Positions 52,040 to 62,176 of a stretch of DNA of 64,000 bases are shown piece after piece (the stretch's first letter is position 1; each line of letters opens with the position of its first letter). The notes beneath the pieces were generated by a model that was not told the DNA's origin, did not search any database, and saw nothing but the letters and a program-made list of their open reading frames with translations. The position numbers and the translations under genes are program-made. The DNA comes from Vreelandella zhanjiangensis DSM 21076 (GTDB lineage: Bacteria > Pseudomonadota > Gammaproteobacteria > Pseudomonadales > Halomonadaceae), in the NCBI RefSeq assembly GCF_000377665.1, contig NZ_KB898650.1, positions 186,001-250,000 of the forward strand. Reading direction: 5' to 3'.

Positions 52040-53019
52040 AAGCGCCTGCGTACGCTGATCTCACCGCCTACCAAGCGCCGCGAGTGACCATTTTCAGTAA
52101 CCCATAAGTTACCGCTCTCATCTACGTCGCCTGCGATCGCATCGCTTGCGCGCTCCCCTTGAATAATACGTACGGGCATTCCCGCATAGGCGTGCCGCTT
52201 GTTCCACTCATCACGCCAGGCGCCAAAACCAACCTGCTCGAAGTCTGCCAGCATGCTTAAAAGCCCAGCGACGACGTCCGAAGCTAGCTGGTTACGCGAA
52301 AGCCCCGCGTGCATATCAAACAGTGCAGCTACCGGCTGGTCAATGGCTGCGCGCTGGGATTCGGAGAGTGAGAGGTTCATACCCATGCCAATGACCACTT
52401 CACAAGGGCCTGCGGCATCACCGGTCACTTCAATCAAAATACCCGCCAACTTGCCCAGCTCATCACCTTTTTCAGCCAGCAAAATATCGTTGGGCCACTT
52501 AAGCTTTGGCGCACTACCCAGTTGCTCAAGCACTTGGGATACCACCACACCAACCGCGAGACTTAGCCCTTCCAGAGACGCCACGCCTGCGTCGAAGCGC
52601 CAACCCAGCGAGAGCATTAGGCTTTGTCCCCAAGGCGTTGTCCACACCCGCCCACGCCGCCCACGTCCGGCGGTTTGCAGTTCAACCAGACATACTTCGC
52701 CGTGACCCGCGCCCTGATTAAACCGCTGCCGTAAATACTCGTTGCTTGAGGGTAGCTGGTCCTCAACAAACAGCCGCGTCAGCAAATGGCGCGCTTGAGC
52801 GGGCAGCCGCTCGACGATTTTGGCGCCCTCCAGCGGTTCCAACCGAGTGGCCAAGCGGTAGCCCTTACCCTTCACTGCCACTACATCCACGCCAAGCGCA
52901 TCCAATTTTTTCAGCTGTTTCCATACGGCAGCCCGTGAAACGCCTAGCGCTTCACCTAATTGCTCACCAGAGTGAACGTTGCCATCGCTCAACAAACGCA
53001 TCAGGTTACCGATGGTCAT
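52036..53019 (-). CDS. birA: biotin-protein ligase / biotin operon repressor
   Basis: This 327-residue bifunctional protein has an N-terminal winged helix (GEQLGEALGVSRAAVWKQLK, residues about 17-36) and a ligase domain with SSNEYLRQ, GRGRRGRVW (biotinyl-AMP loop), KLKWPNDILL and a C-terminal beta-barrel. It charges the biotin carrier of acetyl-CoA carboxylase and may repress bio genes. It is divergent from typA across about 160 bp. Confidence 0.95.
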   Translation of the reverse strand: MTIGNLMRLLSDGNVHSGEQLGEALGVSRAAVWKQLKKLDALGVDVVAVKGKGYRLATRLEPLEGAKIVERLPAQARHLLTRLFVEDQLPSSNEYLRQRFNQGAGHGEVCLVELQTAGRGRRGRVWTTPWGQSLMLSLGWRFDAGVASLEGLSLAVGVVVSQVLEQLGSAPKLKWPNDILLAEKGDELGKLAGILIEVTGDAAGPCEVVIGMGMNLSLSESQRAAIDQPVAALFDMHAGLSRNQLASDVVAGLLSMLADFEQVGFGAWRDEWNKRHAYAGMPVRIIQGERASDAIAGDVDESGNLWVTENGHSRRLVGGEISVRRRL

Positions 53020-53182
53020 GTGCCTGCCCCAACTGGGAAAACGCCTATCTTAACGGATGCACCGCAGAGGCGAAAACTGCCGCGTTTGGGTTATTGACTT
53101 GACGCTTTATTTGAGACAAGGCTGGTAGTCGACCACACCGAGACCCTATAATGCCGCCCTATTTTCCCAGCAGGATCGCGTC

Positions 53183-55009
53183 GTGATCGAGAATCTTCGT
53201 AACATTGCCATCATCGCCCACGTTGACCACGGCAAAACTACCTTGGTAGACAAGCTGTTAAGTCAATCAGGCACACTAGACCGCAAGGCCGAAGGCCAAG
53301 AGCGGATTATGGACTCTAATGACCAGGAGAAAGAGCGCGGTATTACTATCCTGGCCAAAAACACGGCCATTCAGTGGCAAGATGGCAATGGTACGGGCTA
53401 CCACATCAATATCGTTGACACCCCTGGGCACGCTGACTTCGGTGGTGAAGTTGAGCGCGTAATGTCCATGGTCGATTCGGTTCTGCTGCTGGTCGATGCG
53501 GTTGACGGCCCGATGCCGCAAACCCGCTTTGTTACCCAGAAAGCCTTCTCCCAGGGCCTTAAGCCGATCGTCGTCGTTAACAAGATCGACCGTCCCGGCG
53601 CACGTCCTGACTGGGTTATCGACCAGATTTTTGATCTGTTTGACAACCTGGGCGCCACCGACGAGCAGCTTGATTTCCCGATCATCTACTGTTCAGCGCT
53701 CAACGGCATTGCCGGCATGGACCCTGAAGAGCTTGCCGACAACATGGACCCGATGTTCCAGGCCATCGTTGATATCGTTGAGCCGCCGAAAGTCGAAATC
53801 GATGGTCCTTTCCAGATGCAGATTTCCGCACTGGACTACAACAGCTACGTAGGTGTTATCGGTCTTGGCCGTATCAAACGCGGTAGCGTTAAGCCGGGCC
53901 AGCAGATCAGCGTTATCACTAAAGAAGGTGAGACGCGCAAGGGCAAGATCGGCCAGGTCATGACTCACATGGGTCTTGAGCGCGTACAAACCAACGAAGC
54001 TACTGCAGGCGACATCGTTTGCGTTACCGGCATCGATAAGCTGGCGATTTCCGACACGCTATGTGACGTCAACACGGTCGAGGCGCTGCCGCCGCTATCC
54101 GTTGACGAACCGACCGTTTCGATGACGTTCCAGGTCAATGACTCCCCGTTCGCAGGTAAAGACGGCAAGTACGTTACCAGCCGTAATATTAAAGATCGCC
54201 TGGAACAAGAGCTGATCCACAACGTGGCACTGCGCGTTGAAGAAGGCGAAACGCCGGAGAAATTCAAGGTTTCTGGCCGTGGCGAGCTTCACCTGTCGGT
54301 ACTGATCGAAACCATGCGTCGTGAAGGCTTTGAGCTGGCCGTTGGCCGTCCCGAAGTTATCATCAAAGAGATCGACGGCGAGAAGCAGGAGCCCTACGAA
54401 GAAGTCATCATCGACTGTGAAGAGCAGCACCAGGGCTCGATCATGGAAGAGCTTGGCTACCGTAAGGGTGAGCTTTCCAACATGAACCCGGATGGTAAAG
54501 GCCGTGTTCGTCTGGACTTCATTATTCCTGCGCGTGGTTTGATCGGCTTCCGTGGTCAGTTCCTGACCCTGACGTCCGGCACCGGCATCCTGACCAGCCG
54601 CTTTGATCACTACGGCCCGCTGAAGCCCGATGCATCTATCGAGCGTCGTAACGGCGTACTGGTCTCCATGGTTGGTGGCAAGGCCCTGGCCTATGCCCTG
54701 TACGCTCTGCAGGAGCGCGGTAAGCTGATCATCGATCACGCCACCGAAGTCTACGAAGGCATGCTGATTGGTATTAACAACCGTGCCAACGACATGGTAG
54801 TTAACCCGACCAAGGGTAAAAAACTCGATAACATGCGCTCAACCGGTAACGATGAAAACATCGTTCTGACGCCACCCATCAAGTTCACCCTGGAACAGGC
54901 CATCGAATTCCTGGATTCCGATGAGCTGGTTGAAGTGACGCCGAGCCATATCCGCCTGCGTAAGAAGCATCTGACCGAGAACGAGCGCAAGCGCGCTGGC
55001 AAGAAGTAA
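53183..55009 (+). CDS. typA: ribosome-associated GTPase TypA/BipA
   Basis: This 608-residue translational GTPase is close to EF-G and LepA. G motifs are [19 protein letters not shown] and [10 protein letters not shown]. The C-terminal part contains the BipA-specific [12 protein letters not shown] and [14 protein letters not shown]. It acts in ribosome assembly and stress responses. It starts with GTG, with AGGA about 8 nt upstream; a TATAAT at 53147-53152 may be its -10, though no good -35 is seen. A 13-bp degenerate repeat follows its stop. Confidence 0.95.
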   Translation: MIENLRNIAIIAHVDHGKTTLVDKLLSQSGTLDRKAEGQERIMDSNDQEKERGITILAKNTAIQWQDGNGTGYHINIVDTPGHADFGGEVERVMSMVDSVLLLVDAVDGPMPQTRFVTQKAFSQGLKPIVVVNKIDRPGARPDWVIDQIFDLFDNLGATDEQLDFPIIYCSALNGIAGMDPEELADNMDPMFQAIVDIVEPPKVEIDGPFQMQISALDYNSYVGVIGLGRIKRGSVKPGQQISVITKEGETRKGKIGQVMTHMGLERVQTNEATAGDIVCVTGIDKLAISDTLCDVNTVEALPPLSVDEPTVSMTFQVNDSPFAGKDGKYVTSRNIKDRLEQELIHNVALRVEEGETPEKFKVSGRGELHLSVLIETMRREGFELAVGRPEVIIKEIDGEKQEPYEEVIIDCEEQHQGSIMEELGYRKGELSNMNPDGKGRVRLDFIIPARGLIGFRGQFLTLTSGTGILTSRFDHYGPLKPDASIERRNGVLVSMVGGKALAYALYALQERGKLIIDHATEVYEGMLIGINNRANDMVVNPTKGKKLDNMRSTGNDENIVLTPPIKFTLEQAIEFLDSDELVEVTPSHIRLRKKHLTENERKRAGKK

Positions 55010-55060
55010 GCTCTCAAGACCGGCTCTTGAAGCCAGCTCTTAAGCAAGCCCCTAAAGCCC
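55009..55060. repeat. four degenerate 13-bp units after typA
   Basis: The units AGCTCTCAAGACC, GGCTCTTGAAGCC, AGCTCTTAAGCAA and GCCCCTAAAGCCC follow one another, the first starting in the last base of the typA stop codon. The shared core is CTCT-N2-AAG. Confidence 0.65.
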
Positions 55061-55080
55061 GCCTCGTGCGGGCTTTATTG
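55054..55080 (+). terminator. terminator after typA
   Basis: AAAGCCCGC-CTCGT-GCGGGCTTT forms a 9-bp stem with a short T-run, 45 bp after typA. Confidence 0.8.
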
Positions 55081-55339
55081 TGAGTGAGCCATGCGCTTTT
55101 GCGTTCACCTGTGTGTTATTCCGCTCATTTTGTCTTAGCCCTGCCCTTCACTTGGTTTTCATAGCGCCGCCAAGTGCTTCGATAAACGCAGCCTAAACGC
55201 TAGCATACTGGAAAGCCGACGCGTTCTATCGCAAAGTAGCATTAATCTCGGCGCGGCCACGGCCTACTGGCAGCCTATAATTCATACAGGTGTTTGGATA
55301 TTTACCCCCGTCCAGTCACCCGCATAGGGACACTCTTAC
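55081..55339. other. intergenic region before sodium-dependent transporter
   Basis: Together with the repeat and terminator this makes a 330-bp gap without a gene. It contains a TATAAT at 55276-55281, a possible -10 for the transporter, but no convincing -35 at the right distance. No reading frame of interest was seen. Confidence 0.6.
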
Positions 55340-56785
55340 ATGAGCGGTCACAACGTATGGACGCATAAGGGTACTTTTTTACTAGCAGCGGTAGGCTCTG
55401 CGGTGGGTTTGGGCAACCTTTGGCGCTTTCCCTATCTAGTGGGTGAATACGGCGGCGGGGCATTTATTCTGGTCTATGCGCTGACCATCTTTGCGGTAGG
55501 CATACCGATTTTAATTGCCGAAATCATGCTGGGCCGCACCAGCCGCCAAAGCCCGATCATGGGCATGCGGCATTTGACCAAGACACACCATACATCGCGC
55601 GCCTGGGAATCGATTGGCTGGCTGGGCGCCCTAGCCGCCTTTTTAATCCTAAGCTTCTATTCGGTGATTGCTGGCTGGGCGATTCATTACACTTGGCTAA
55701 TGCTGACCGGCTCCCTGGTGGACGCCGACGCACAAACCATTAGCGACGGCTTTGCCTTTCTGCTGAGTTCGCCAGGCTTGATGACCGTTTATCACACGCT
55801 GTTTATCGTCGTCTCGGGGCTGATTGTAGCCCTGGGTATTCATACCGGCATCGAATCGGGACTACGCATCATGATGCCCGCTCTGTTTATCATTTTATTG
55901 GTCGTGCTGGCTTATAGCGTGATTCACGGTGATATTGCGGCTGCCGCAGACTTTTTGCTTACCTTCAATCTTGCCAGCTTAAGTATCGAAGGCTGGCTGC
56001 AGGCCATGGGCCAATCGTTTTTTACGCTTAGCCTGGGTATGGGCGCCATCATGGCTTACGGCGCGTATATGACCAGCGAGGTATCCCTCACCCGCACCGC
56101 GATTGCCATTGCGGTTATCGACACCCTGGTGGCCATGGTAGCTGGGCTTGCGATCTTTGCTCTCGTGTTTGGCGCCGGCCTGGATATCGCTCAAGGGCCG
56201 GGGTTGATGTTTGTCACGCTGCCGCTGGCTTTTGCCGAGATGCCTATGGGCGCGCTGGTTGGCGGGGTGTTCTTTATTCTGGTTTTAGGCGCGGCGATCA
56301 GCTCGTCGATATCGCTGATTGAGCCGGTGGCCGCTTACTTGGTTGAGCGCTTTGATATGACCCGGCCACAGGCCGTGGCCATCCTGGTGGTAGCTGCCTG
56401 GGCCGTGGGCCTGCTTACCGTGGTGAGCTTTAATATCTGGGCGGAAGGCACGTTCTTCCATGCACTTTGGGGACGTAGCGCGTTTGAGCTTATTGAGCTT
56501 TTGACCAATGTCCTTATGCCCTTGGGTGGGCTTATGATTGCCCTCTTTGCTGGCTGGGCGCTCACCCAAACGGAAGTTAAAAAGGAACTCGACACCACTG
56601 CGATGTGGTTCGCCATGTGGCGGTTTCTGGTGCGCTTTATTAGCCCGGCGGCGGTAGCGTATGTGCTATTGCGCAGCCTTCCCTTTATGGATGGTTATCT
56701 GCTCCCAGCGGTCGGCGCACTGCTGATCGTCGGCCTGTTTGCCGCAAACCAGCGATGGAAAGCCAAGCGTCGCCCACTCACATAA
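55340..56785 (+). CDS. sodium-dependent transporter (NSS/SNF family)
   Basis: This 481-residue inner-membrane symporter has eleven or twelve hydrophobic segments. The first shows the family signature GNLWRFPYLVGEYGGGAF, with AVGSAVGLGN just before it, which binds Na+ and substrate as in LeuT. Members take up amino acids or related amines with sodium, which fits a salt-requiring organism. It precedes the ABC operon by 49 bp on the same strand and may share its transcript. Substrate unknown. Confidence 0.9.
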   Translation: MSGHNVWTHKGTFLLAAVGSAVGLGNLWRFPYLVGEYGGGAFILVYALTIFAVGIPILIAEIMLGRTSRQSPIMGMRHLTKTHHTSRAWESIGWLGALAAFLILSFYSVIAGWAIHYTWLMLTGSLVDADAQTISDGFAFLLSSPGLMTVYHTLFIVVSGLIVALGIHTGIESGLRIMMPALFIILLVVLAYSVIHGDIAAAADFLLTFNLASLSIEGWLQAMGQSFFTLSLGMGAIMAYGAYMTSEVSLTRTAIAIAVIDTLVAMVAGLAIFALVFGAGLDIAQGPGLMFVTLPLAFAEMPMGALVGGVFFILVLGAAISSSISLIEPVAAYLVERFDMTRPQAVAILVVAAWAVGLLTVVSFNIWAEGTFFHALWGRSAFELIELLTNVLMPLGGLMIALFAGWALTQTEVKKELDTTAMWFAMWRFLVRFISPAAVAYVLLRSLPFMDGYLLPAVGALLIVGLFAANQRWKAKRRPLT

Positions 56786-56833
56786 CAACAGATAAGCCTT
56801 GGCAGTATCAGCTGCCTTTAGCGCGAGGATGCG

Positions 56834-57604
56834 ATGACACCCCTTATTGAAGTTCAACACGTCAATAAAGCCTTTGGTGGCCTGCACGTTATCAACGACT
56901 GCTCAATTAGCGTCGAAAAAGGCTCAATCACCGGCATGATTGGCCCCAACGGTGCGGGCAAATCGACACTTTTTAACCTCATTGCCGGAGCGCTGACCCC
57001 GGACAGTGGCCGCGTTTTGCTCGACGGTGAAGATATTACCGCTCTGAGTGCCGATCAACGATTCCACAAAGGGCTTTTACGCACGTTCCAGATCGCGCAT
57101 GAATTCAGCCAGATGAGCGCGCTGGAAAATCTGATGATGGTGCCGCCCCGTCAGGCGGGCGAAAGCCTCTTCAGCACGTGGTTCAAGCCAGGCCAGGTGC
57201 GTGAGCAGGAAGCCGAGGTACGAAGACGCGCCCTTGAGGTGATCGAATTCGTCGGTCTTCACCATGTGCGCAATGAGCTTGCCGGCAACCTTTCCGGCGG
57301 TCAGAAAAAGCTTTTAGAGCTTGGCCGCACCATGATGACCGAAGCCAAAGTGGTCCTGCTGGATGAAATCGCCGCAGGCGTTAACCGCACCCTGCTGGGC
57401 GACTTGATTGGCAATATCGAACGCTTGAATCGGGAGATGGGCTACACCTTCCTGGTTATCGAGCACGACATGGAGATGATCGCCCGTCTTTGCGACCCCG
57501 TCATCGTGCTGGCCCAGGGCAGCGTGATGGTCGAGGGCCATATTGAAGATATTCAAAATAACCCCGAGGTAATCGAAGCCTACTTTGGCACTGATGCTGC
57601 CTAG
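56834..57604 (+). CDS. branched-chain amino acid-type ABC transporter ATPase (LivG-like)
   Basis: This 256-residue ATPase has Walker A GPNGAGKST, signature LSGGQKKLLELG and Walker B KVVLLDEIAAGV. The Asp-Glu pair followed by IAAGVN is typical of the LivG/UrtD group. It starts 49 bp after the sodium transporter and leads the order ATPase, ATPase, permease, permease. The substrate class (amino acids, amides or urea) is open. Confidence 0.9.
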   Translation: MTPLIEVQHVNKAFGGLHVINDCSISVEKGSITGMIGPNGAGKSTLFNLIAGALTPDSGRVLLDGEDITALSADQRFHKGLLRTFQIAHEFSQMSALENLMMVPPRQAGESLFSTWFKPGQVREQEAEVRRRALEVIEFVGLHHVRNELAGNLSGGQKKLLELGRTMMTEAKVVLLDEIAAGVNRTLLGDLIGNIERLNREMGYTFLVIEHDMEMIARLCDPVIVLAQGSVMVEGHIEDIQNNPEVIEAYFGTDAA

Positions 57605-57672
57605 CCAGGCGCCTTGCAAGCAAGAACTACGACAACATGTCGCTTAAAAGCGACGCTGCGAGACTCTTTTTT

Positions 57673-58398
57673 ATGTCATTAGCTACATCACCAACGCCCC
57701 TGCTCGAAGCGCGCGACGTGCACGGTGGGTATGGCAGCATGAACATTCTTAACGGGGTGAACATGACGCTTAACGCCAACCAAGTGGGGGTAATTGTTGG
57801 CCCTAACGGAGCCGGCAAGTCCACTATGCTAAAAGCCGTGTTTGGGCTACTGCACGTTAACCAGGGCGAGATCCTGTTGAACGGCCAGCCGATCCATAAC
57901 CTGCCGCCCAACAAGCTGGTGGAACGGGGCATGGGCTTTGTACCCCAGGAAAAAAACGTCTTCCCAAGTCTTACGGTAAAAGAAAACCTGGAAATGGGTG
58001 CCTATCTCAAGCCCCAAAACGTTAAGCGCATGCTTGAGCAGGTGTACGCCTTTTTCCCACCGTTGGTGGAAAAGCGCCATCAGCCAGCGGGCGAGCTCTC
58101 CGGCGGCCAGCGTCAAATGGTGGCCATGGGCCGGGCGCTAATGGCCGAGCCAAGCCTTTTGCTGCTTGATGAGCCTACCGCCGGGCTATCGCCGCTTTAC
58201 ATGAACGAGATTTTTGATCGTGTTAAGCAAATCAATGCCGCTGGGGTGGGGATTTTAATGGTCGAGCAGAACGCCAAACAGGCGCTGGCCATTGCCGATA
58301 AAGGCTTTGTACTGGCCGCGGGTCAAAACCGCTTCACTGATACGGGGGCAGCGCTGCTTGCCGACCCCGATGTCGCCAAAAGCTTTTTGGGCGGCTAG
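57673..58398 (+). CDS. branched-chain amino acid-type ABC transporter ATPase (LivF-like)
   Basis: This 241-residue second ATPase has Walker A GPNGAGKST, signature LSGGQRQMVAMG and Walker B LLLLDEPTAGLSP, the latter being a LivF hallmark. The ATG at 57673 gives the family length. An upstream in-frame ATG at 57637 would add 12 residues; neither has a strong ribosome site. It pairs with the LivG-like subunit to form the ATPase heterodimer. Confidence 0.9.
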   Translation: MSLATSPTPLLEARDVHGGYGSMNILNGVNMTLNANQVGVIVGPNGAGKSTMLKAVFGLLHVNQGEILLNGQPIHNLPPNKLVERGMGFVPQEKNVFPSLTVKENLEMGAYLKPQNVKRMLEQVYAFFPPLVEKRHQPAGELSGGQRQMVAMGRALMAEPSLLLLDEPTAGLSPLYMNEIFDRVKQINAAGVGILMVEQNAKQALAIADKGFVLAAGQNRFTDTGAALLADPDVAKSFLGG

Positions 58399-58411
58399 CC
58401 CGGGGGAAAAC

Positions 58412-59416
58412 ATGAACGAACTGGTCTTTTTTATCAATAACGTGGTTATTGCCGGCAGCGTTACCGGCTCGATTTATGCCATTGGCGCCATCGGCGTAAC
58501 GTTGATTTTCAGCATTATGCGCTTTGCCCATTTTGCCCATGCCGACATGATGACCTTCGGCGCGTTTATGGTGCTGCTGCTGACCACGCTCTTCCCCGCC
58601 GCCGGGGCGAGCATCGGTGTACCTACCGCGCTTATCATGCTCCCTCTAGCGATGGTGCTAACCGCCGCACTGGCGGTGGGGATCGATAAGGCGTTTTACA
58701 AACCGCTACGCGCGCATGGCGTTAAGCCCATCGTGCTGGTGATTGGCTCATTAGGGGTCACCCTGATGCTGCAAGGGCTTATCCGGCTGTTTTCAGGCAC
58801 CGGCGGCCAGAGTCTGTATGTGGATGACCGTAAGGAAATCTTCCGCCTGGCGCTGCCCTTTGAAGGGGTTCGTGCGCCGATCGTGATTACCGAACCGCAG
58901 CTGTATCTTTTCGTGATCACGCTGGTCGCCGTGGTGGCACTGCATATATTTCTTAACCGCTCGCGGCTGGGCAAAGCCATGCGGGCGATGTCGGATAACC
59001 CCGAGCTTGCCCAGGCCTCGGGTATCAACACCAACACCATCGTAGCGGTCACCTGGGTGATTGCGGGCGGTTTAGCCGCGATTGCGGGCACGCTGCTCTC
59101 GCTGGATGTGACCTTCAAGCCCGACCTGAGCTTCTTCCTGCTGCTGCCGATCTTTGCCGCGGCGATCGTCGGCGGGGTCGGTCATCCCTACGGCGCTATC
59201 GCGGGTGGCTTTGTGGTGGGCTTTGCCGAAACCCTGGCGGTGTTTAACTGGAACGTATTGCTGCGCCCCTTCCGCGATAGCCTGCCCGCTTGGCTGGAGC
59301 TTCCCTCCAATTTGGCCTTCGTGGGTACCGAGTACAAGATTGTGGTGCCGTTTTTCATTCTGGTGGCCATTCTGGTGTGGCGTCCTACCGGCCTCTTTAA
59401 AGGCAAGGTGATCTAA
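58412..59416 (+). CDS. branched-chain amino acid-type ABC transporter permease (LivH-like)
   Basis: This 334-residue membrane protein has about eight hydrophobic segments. It shows the LivH pattern with GSIYAIGAIGVTLIFSIMRFAHFAH near the start (read in two parts) and the later GFAETL. The ATG follows CGGGGGA by a few bases and is 13 bp after the LivF-like gene; a longer frame overlaps that gene and is not conserved. Its stop shares a base with the next start (TAATG). Confidence 0.9.
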   Translation: MNELVFFINNVVIAGSVTGSIYAIGAIGVTLIFSIMRFAHFAHADMMTFGAFMVLLLTTLFPAAGASIGVPTALIMLPLAMVLTAALAVGIDKAFYKPLRAHGVKPIVLVIGSLGVTLMLQGLIRLFSGTGGQSLYVDDRKEIFRLALPFEGVRAPIVITEPQLYLFVITLVAVVALHIFLNRSRLGKAMRAMSDNPELAQASGINTNTIVAVTWVIAGGLAAIAGTLLSLDVTFKPDLSFFLLLPIFAAAIVGGVGHPYGAIAGGFVVGFAETLAVFNWNVLLRPFRDSLPAWLELPSNLAFVGTEYKIVVPFFILVAILVWRPTGLFKGKVI

Positions 59417-60741
59417 TGAGCAATTCAACAGAAACCCGCGACCCGACCTATACGCCGCGTGACGCCACGCCTGCACGGCGCTTTCCCGTGCGCGAGGTCG
59501 TACTCTTTGGTGCGCTCTTGGGCGCCATTCTGGCGGTTTATGCCCTGATGGGTGCGGCCTACAGCACACGCATGCTGGTAGAAGCAGCTTGCTACGCCAT
59601 TCTGGCGCTGGGCCTGACCATTCAATGGGGTTACGCCGGGCAGTTCAATGCCGGGGTGATGGGCTTTGTGGCCCTCGGCGGCTTTTGCGCCATGCTGTTC
59701 AGCGTGCCGGTCAACGATGCCTTCTGGGGCACTGAGCTTCCCGGTGAGCTTGGCCGCGTGCTGCTCTACGGCGTGGCTGCCATCTTTTTAGTGGTAGGCG
59801 CCAGCCGGCTTGACCGTCTGGGCGTGCCCAAAAAGCTGCGCACTCTGATTACCATAGTGCTGGCGCTTGTGCTGTATCTGGTGATTATCAGCCAGCTGCG
59901 CGAGGTAACCAGCCAGATTCAGTCCCAGGCCGGGTTTGTGGGCGGTTTTGGCCTGCCCGCCTGGGTGGGTTGGATTGTTGGCGGGGCGCTGGCCGGCGGG
60001 GTGGGCTATTTTATCGGCCACGTATGTCTGGGGCTACGCAGCGACTATCTAGCGATTGCCACGCTGGGTATCGCCGAAATCATCAAGGCGTTCTTGAAAA
60101 ACTCCGACTGGCTGACCCGTGGTACCGCCACCGTGTCGCCGCTACCCTGGCCAACACCCGGCCCGGCGGAGCTTGGCTTTACCCTTTCCCGCGCGGTATA
60201 TCTTTCGATCACGGCGGTGGTAATTGCGGTGATCTTCTTTCTGCTGCACCGCGCCTATCACGCACCCTGGGGGCGGATGATCCGGGCGATCCGCGACAAC
60301 GAAATATCCGCCGCGGCCATGGGTAAGGACATCAACAAGCGCCGCCTGGAGATCTTCGTGCTCGGCTGTATTCTGATGGGCCTGGGCGGCGGCATGCTGG
60401 GCACCTTTAACAGTCTGTTTGACCCTCAAGGCTATCTGCCGCTTAACCATACTTTCCTGGTACTGGTCATGGTAATTCTGGGCGGCCCCGGTAATAACCT
60501 GGGCACCATCTTTGGCGCCGTGGCGGTGTATATCATCTGGATCATGTCGGAGCCGTTGGCGCTATTTTTAATGCAGCTGGCCGTAAGCTTTGGTGAAGGA
60601 GCATTCGGCTGGGACGCCCCCAACAACATGGACAGCCGAGCGCTTCAGGCACGGGTACTGGTCATCGGCATGCTGATCACACTGGTGCTGCGCTTTGCGC
60701 CCAAGGGGCTACTGCCGGAAAAGATCGCCCATCACGGTTGA
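59416..60741 (+). CDS. branched-chain amino acid-type ABC transporter permease (LivM-like)
   Basis: This 441-residue membrane protein has about ten to eleven segments, with the LivM signature QWGYAGQFNAGVMGF and the late AMGKDINKRRLEIFVLG coupling region for the ATPase. It is longer than E. coli LivM, owing to an extra pair of membrane segments and an insertion around residues 110-185. A strong terminator follows. Confidence 0.9.
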   Translation: MSNSTETRDPTYTPRDATPARRFPVREVVLFGALLGAILAVYALMGAAYSTRMLVEAACYAILALGLTIQWGYAGQFNAGVMGFVALGGFCAMLFSVPVNDAFWGTELPGELGRVLLYGVAAIFLVVGASRLDRLGVPKKLRTLITIVLALVLYLVIISQLREVTSQIQSQAGFVGGFGLPAWVGWIVGGALAGGVGYFIGHVCLGLRSDYLAIATLGIAEIIKAFLKNSDWLTRGTATVSPLPWPTPGPAELGFTLSRAVYLSITAVVIAVIFFLLHRAYHAPWGRMIRAIRDNEISAAAMGKDINKRRLEIFVLGCILMGLGGGMLGTFNSLFDPQGYLPLNHTFLVLVMVILGGPGNNLGTIFGAVAVYIIWIMSEPLALFLMQLAVSFGEGAFGWDAPNNMDSRALQARVLVIGMLITLVLRFAPKGLLPEKIAHHG

Positions 60742-60783
60742 TTAAGTGATCTCGCGCGTCGCACGTTAGTGTCTTTGCAAACA

Positions 60784-60810
60784 AAAGCCCCGATCAATGA
60801 TCGGGGCTTT
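60784..60810. terminator. bidirectional terminator between convergent ABC transporter genes
   Basis: The 13-bp perfect stem AAAGCCCCGATCA/TGATCGGGGCTTT has T-rich flanks on both sides and serves the permease gene and the convergent binding-protein gene. Confidence 0.92.
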
Positions 60811-60844
60811 CAGGTTTAGATAAGCGTTTTACGTCAGGCAATTC

Positions 60845-62056
60845 CTACAGATCAACCTGCCCCTTGCTGGTAAAGGTGCCGTTTTCGACCGCCATTTCTA
60901 CAACCACACCGGGCACATCGCCATTTTCATCAAAATCGTGAGAGCCGGAGGCGCCTTCGTAGTTGATCTCGGTGCCAGCGGCAATCAGCTCGACCGCTTT
61001 CTCCCACTCGCCGGGCAGGATCACCTCGCCTGGGGCGCTGGAAACGCTGCGCAGCGCATCGACCAGGCCTTCACGCTCGGCGCTGCCGTTCTGTTCAATA
61101 GCCAGCGCCAGCAGGAAGGCGGCGTCATACGCCTGGGCGGCGAAGACTGCGCTTGGGTCAAAGCCTGCGGCTTCAGCGGCATCGTTGAAAATCGGCGTGC
61201 CGGGAAGATCCGGGCTGCCTGGGCGGGTCGCGATCATGCCATCGAGCACATCAGCCCCGATCGCTTCGATCAGGCTGTCGCCTACCATGCCGTCGGCGCC
61301 CACATACTGGGTAAACATGCCGCTTTCATAGGCCTGACGGAGTACCGTCTGGCCAGACGTATCGGCATAGGCGAGCACTACCAGCGTATCGACACCGCTT
61401 GCTGAGAGCGAACCCAGCTCGGAGCGGTAATCGGCGCGGTTATCTTCATGGGCAAGATTTTCGGCAACTTCGCCGCCGCCCGCTTCAAAGGCCGCGCTGA
61501 AGGCTTCGGAAAGGCCGCGACCGTAATCGTTATTGACGAAGGTCACGACGACAGCATCAATTCCCTTGTCCAGCAGCAGCTTGGCGAGTATTTCCCCCTG
61601 GAAAGCATCCGAGGGTACGGTACGAAATACCAGATCGTTGTCATCAAGCTCGGTAACTGCCGGCGCTGTGGAAGCAGGCGAGACCATGACTACGCCGCCT
61701 GGGATAGCGGCATTGTTGGCCGCGGCGATAGTCGCCCCGGTGCACAGCGCGCCGACAATTGCGGTCACCTGTTCGGAGTTAACCATGCGGTCAGCAGCGT
61801 TGGAGGCTGCCGAGGCGTCGGAGCAGGTGGTGTCGCCTGAAGGCATCACCAGCGTTTGCCCATCCAGGATGCCGCCCTGCTCGTTTACTTGTTGAACGGC
61901 AAGCTTCGCGCCTTCAAAAATAGGCGGCGTAAGACTTTCAATTCCCCCGGTAAAACCACCCAAGAAGCCAATTTTGACCTCCTGTGCCTGAGCCATCCCT
62001 GTCAAAGCAAGTGAAGAGGCCGCCACGGCGGTGGCTAGTGCGCGTTTATTGATCAT
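60845..62056 (-). CDS. branched-chain amino acid-type ABC transporter binding protein
   Basis: This 403-residue periplasmic protein of the LivJ type has a signal peptide (residues 1-24, cut AQA-QEV) and two lobes. Blocks include IGFLGGFTGG, GAKLAVQQVNEQGG and FVNNDYGRGL. It is very acidic, as halophile exoproteins are. The ATG at 62056 gives a proper signal peptide; an upstream ATG at 62086 adds 10 residues. It is convergent with its four presumed partners, so it has its own promoter and can be expressed in excess. The ligand is unknown. Confidence 0.88.
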   Translation of the reverse strand: MINKRALATAVAASSLALTGMAQAQEVKIGFLGGFTGGIESLTPPIFEGAKLAVQQVNEQGGILDGQTLVMPSGDTTCSDASAASNAADRMVNSEQVTAIVGALCTGATIAAANNAAIPGGVVMVSPASTAPAVTELDDNDLVFRTVPSDAFQGEILAKLLLDKGIDAVVVTFVNNDYGRGLSEAFSAAFEAGGGEVAENLAHEDNRADYRSELGSLSASGVDTLVVLAYADTSGQTVLRQAYESGMFTQYVGADGMVGDSLIEAIGADVLDGMIATRPGSPDLPGTPIFNDAAEAAGFDPSAVFAAQAYDAAFLLALAIEQNGSAEREGLVDALRSVSSAPGEVILPGEWEKAVELIAAGTEINYEGASGSHDFDENGDVPGVVVEMAVENGTFTSKGQVDL

Positions 62057-62176
62057 ATTGTTCGTCGCTCCCAGTAAGGTAAACATTTCCGCGCTAAGGC
62101 ACGAAAACTTCCCTTAATCTGGAACCACCGCGCAAAAAACACAAGCACCGCTTTCTAACGTTTCTTTGATGCAAGG

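Noticed and set aside
53147..53152. TATAAT upstream of typA as a full promoter
   Set aside because: No acceptable -35 at 16-18 bp, so only mentioned with typA.
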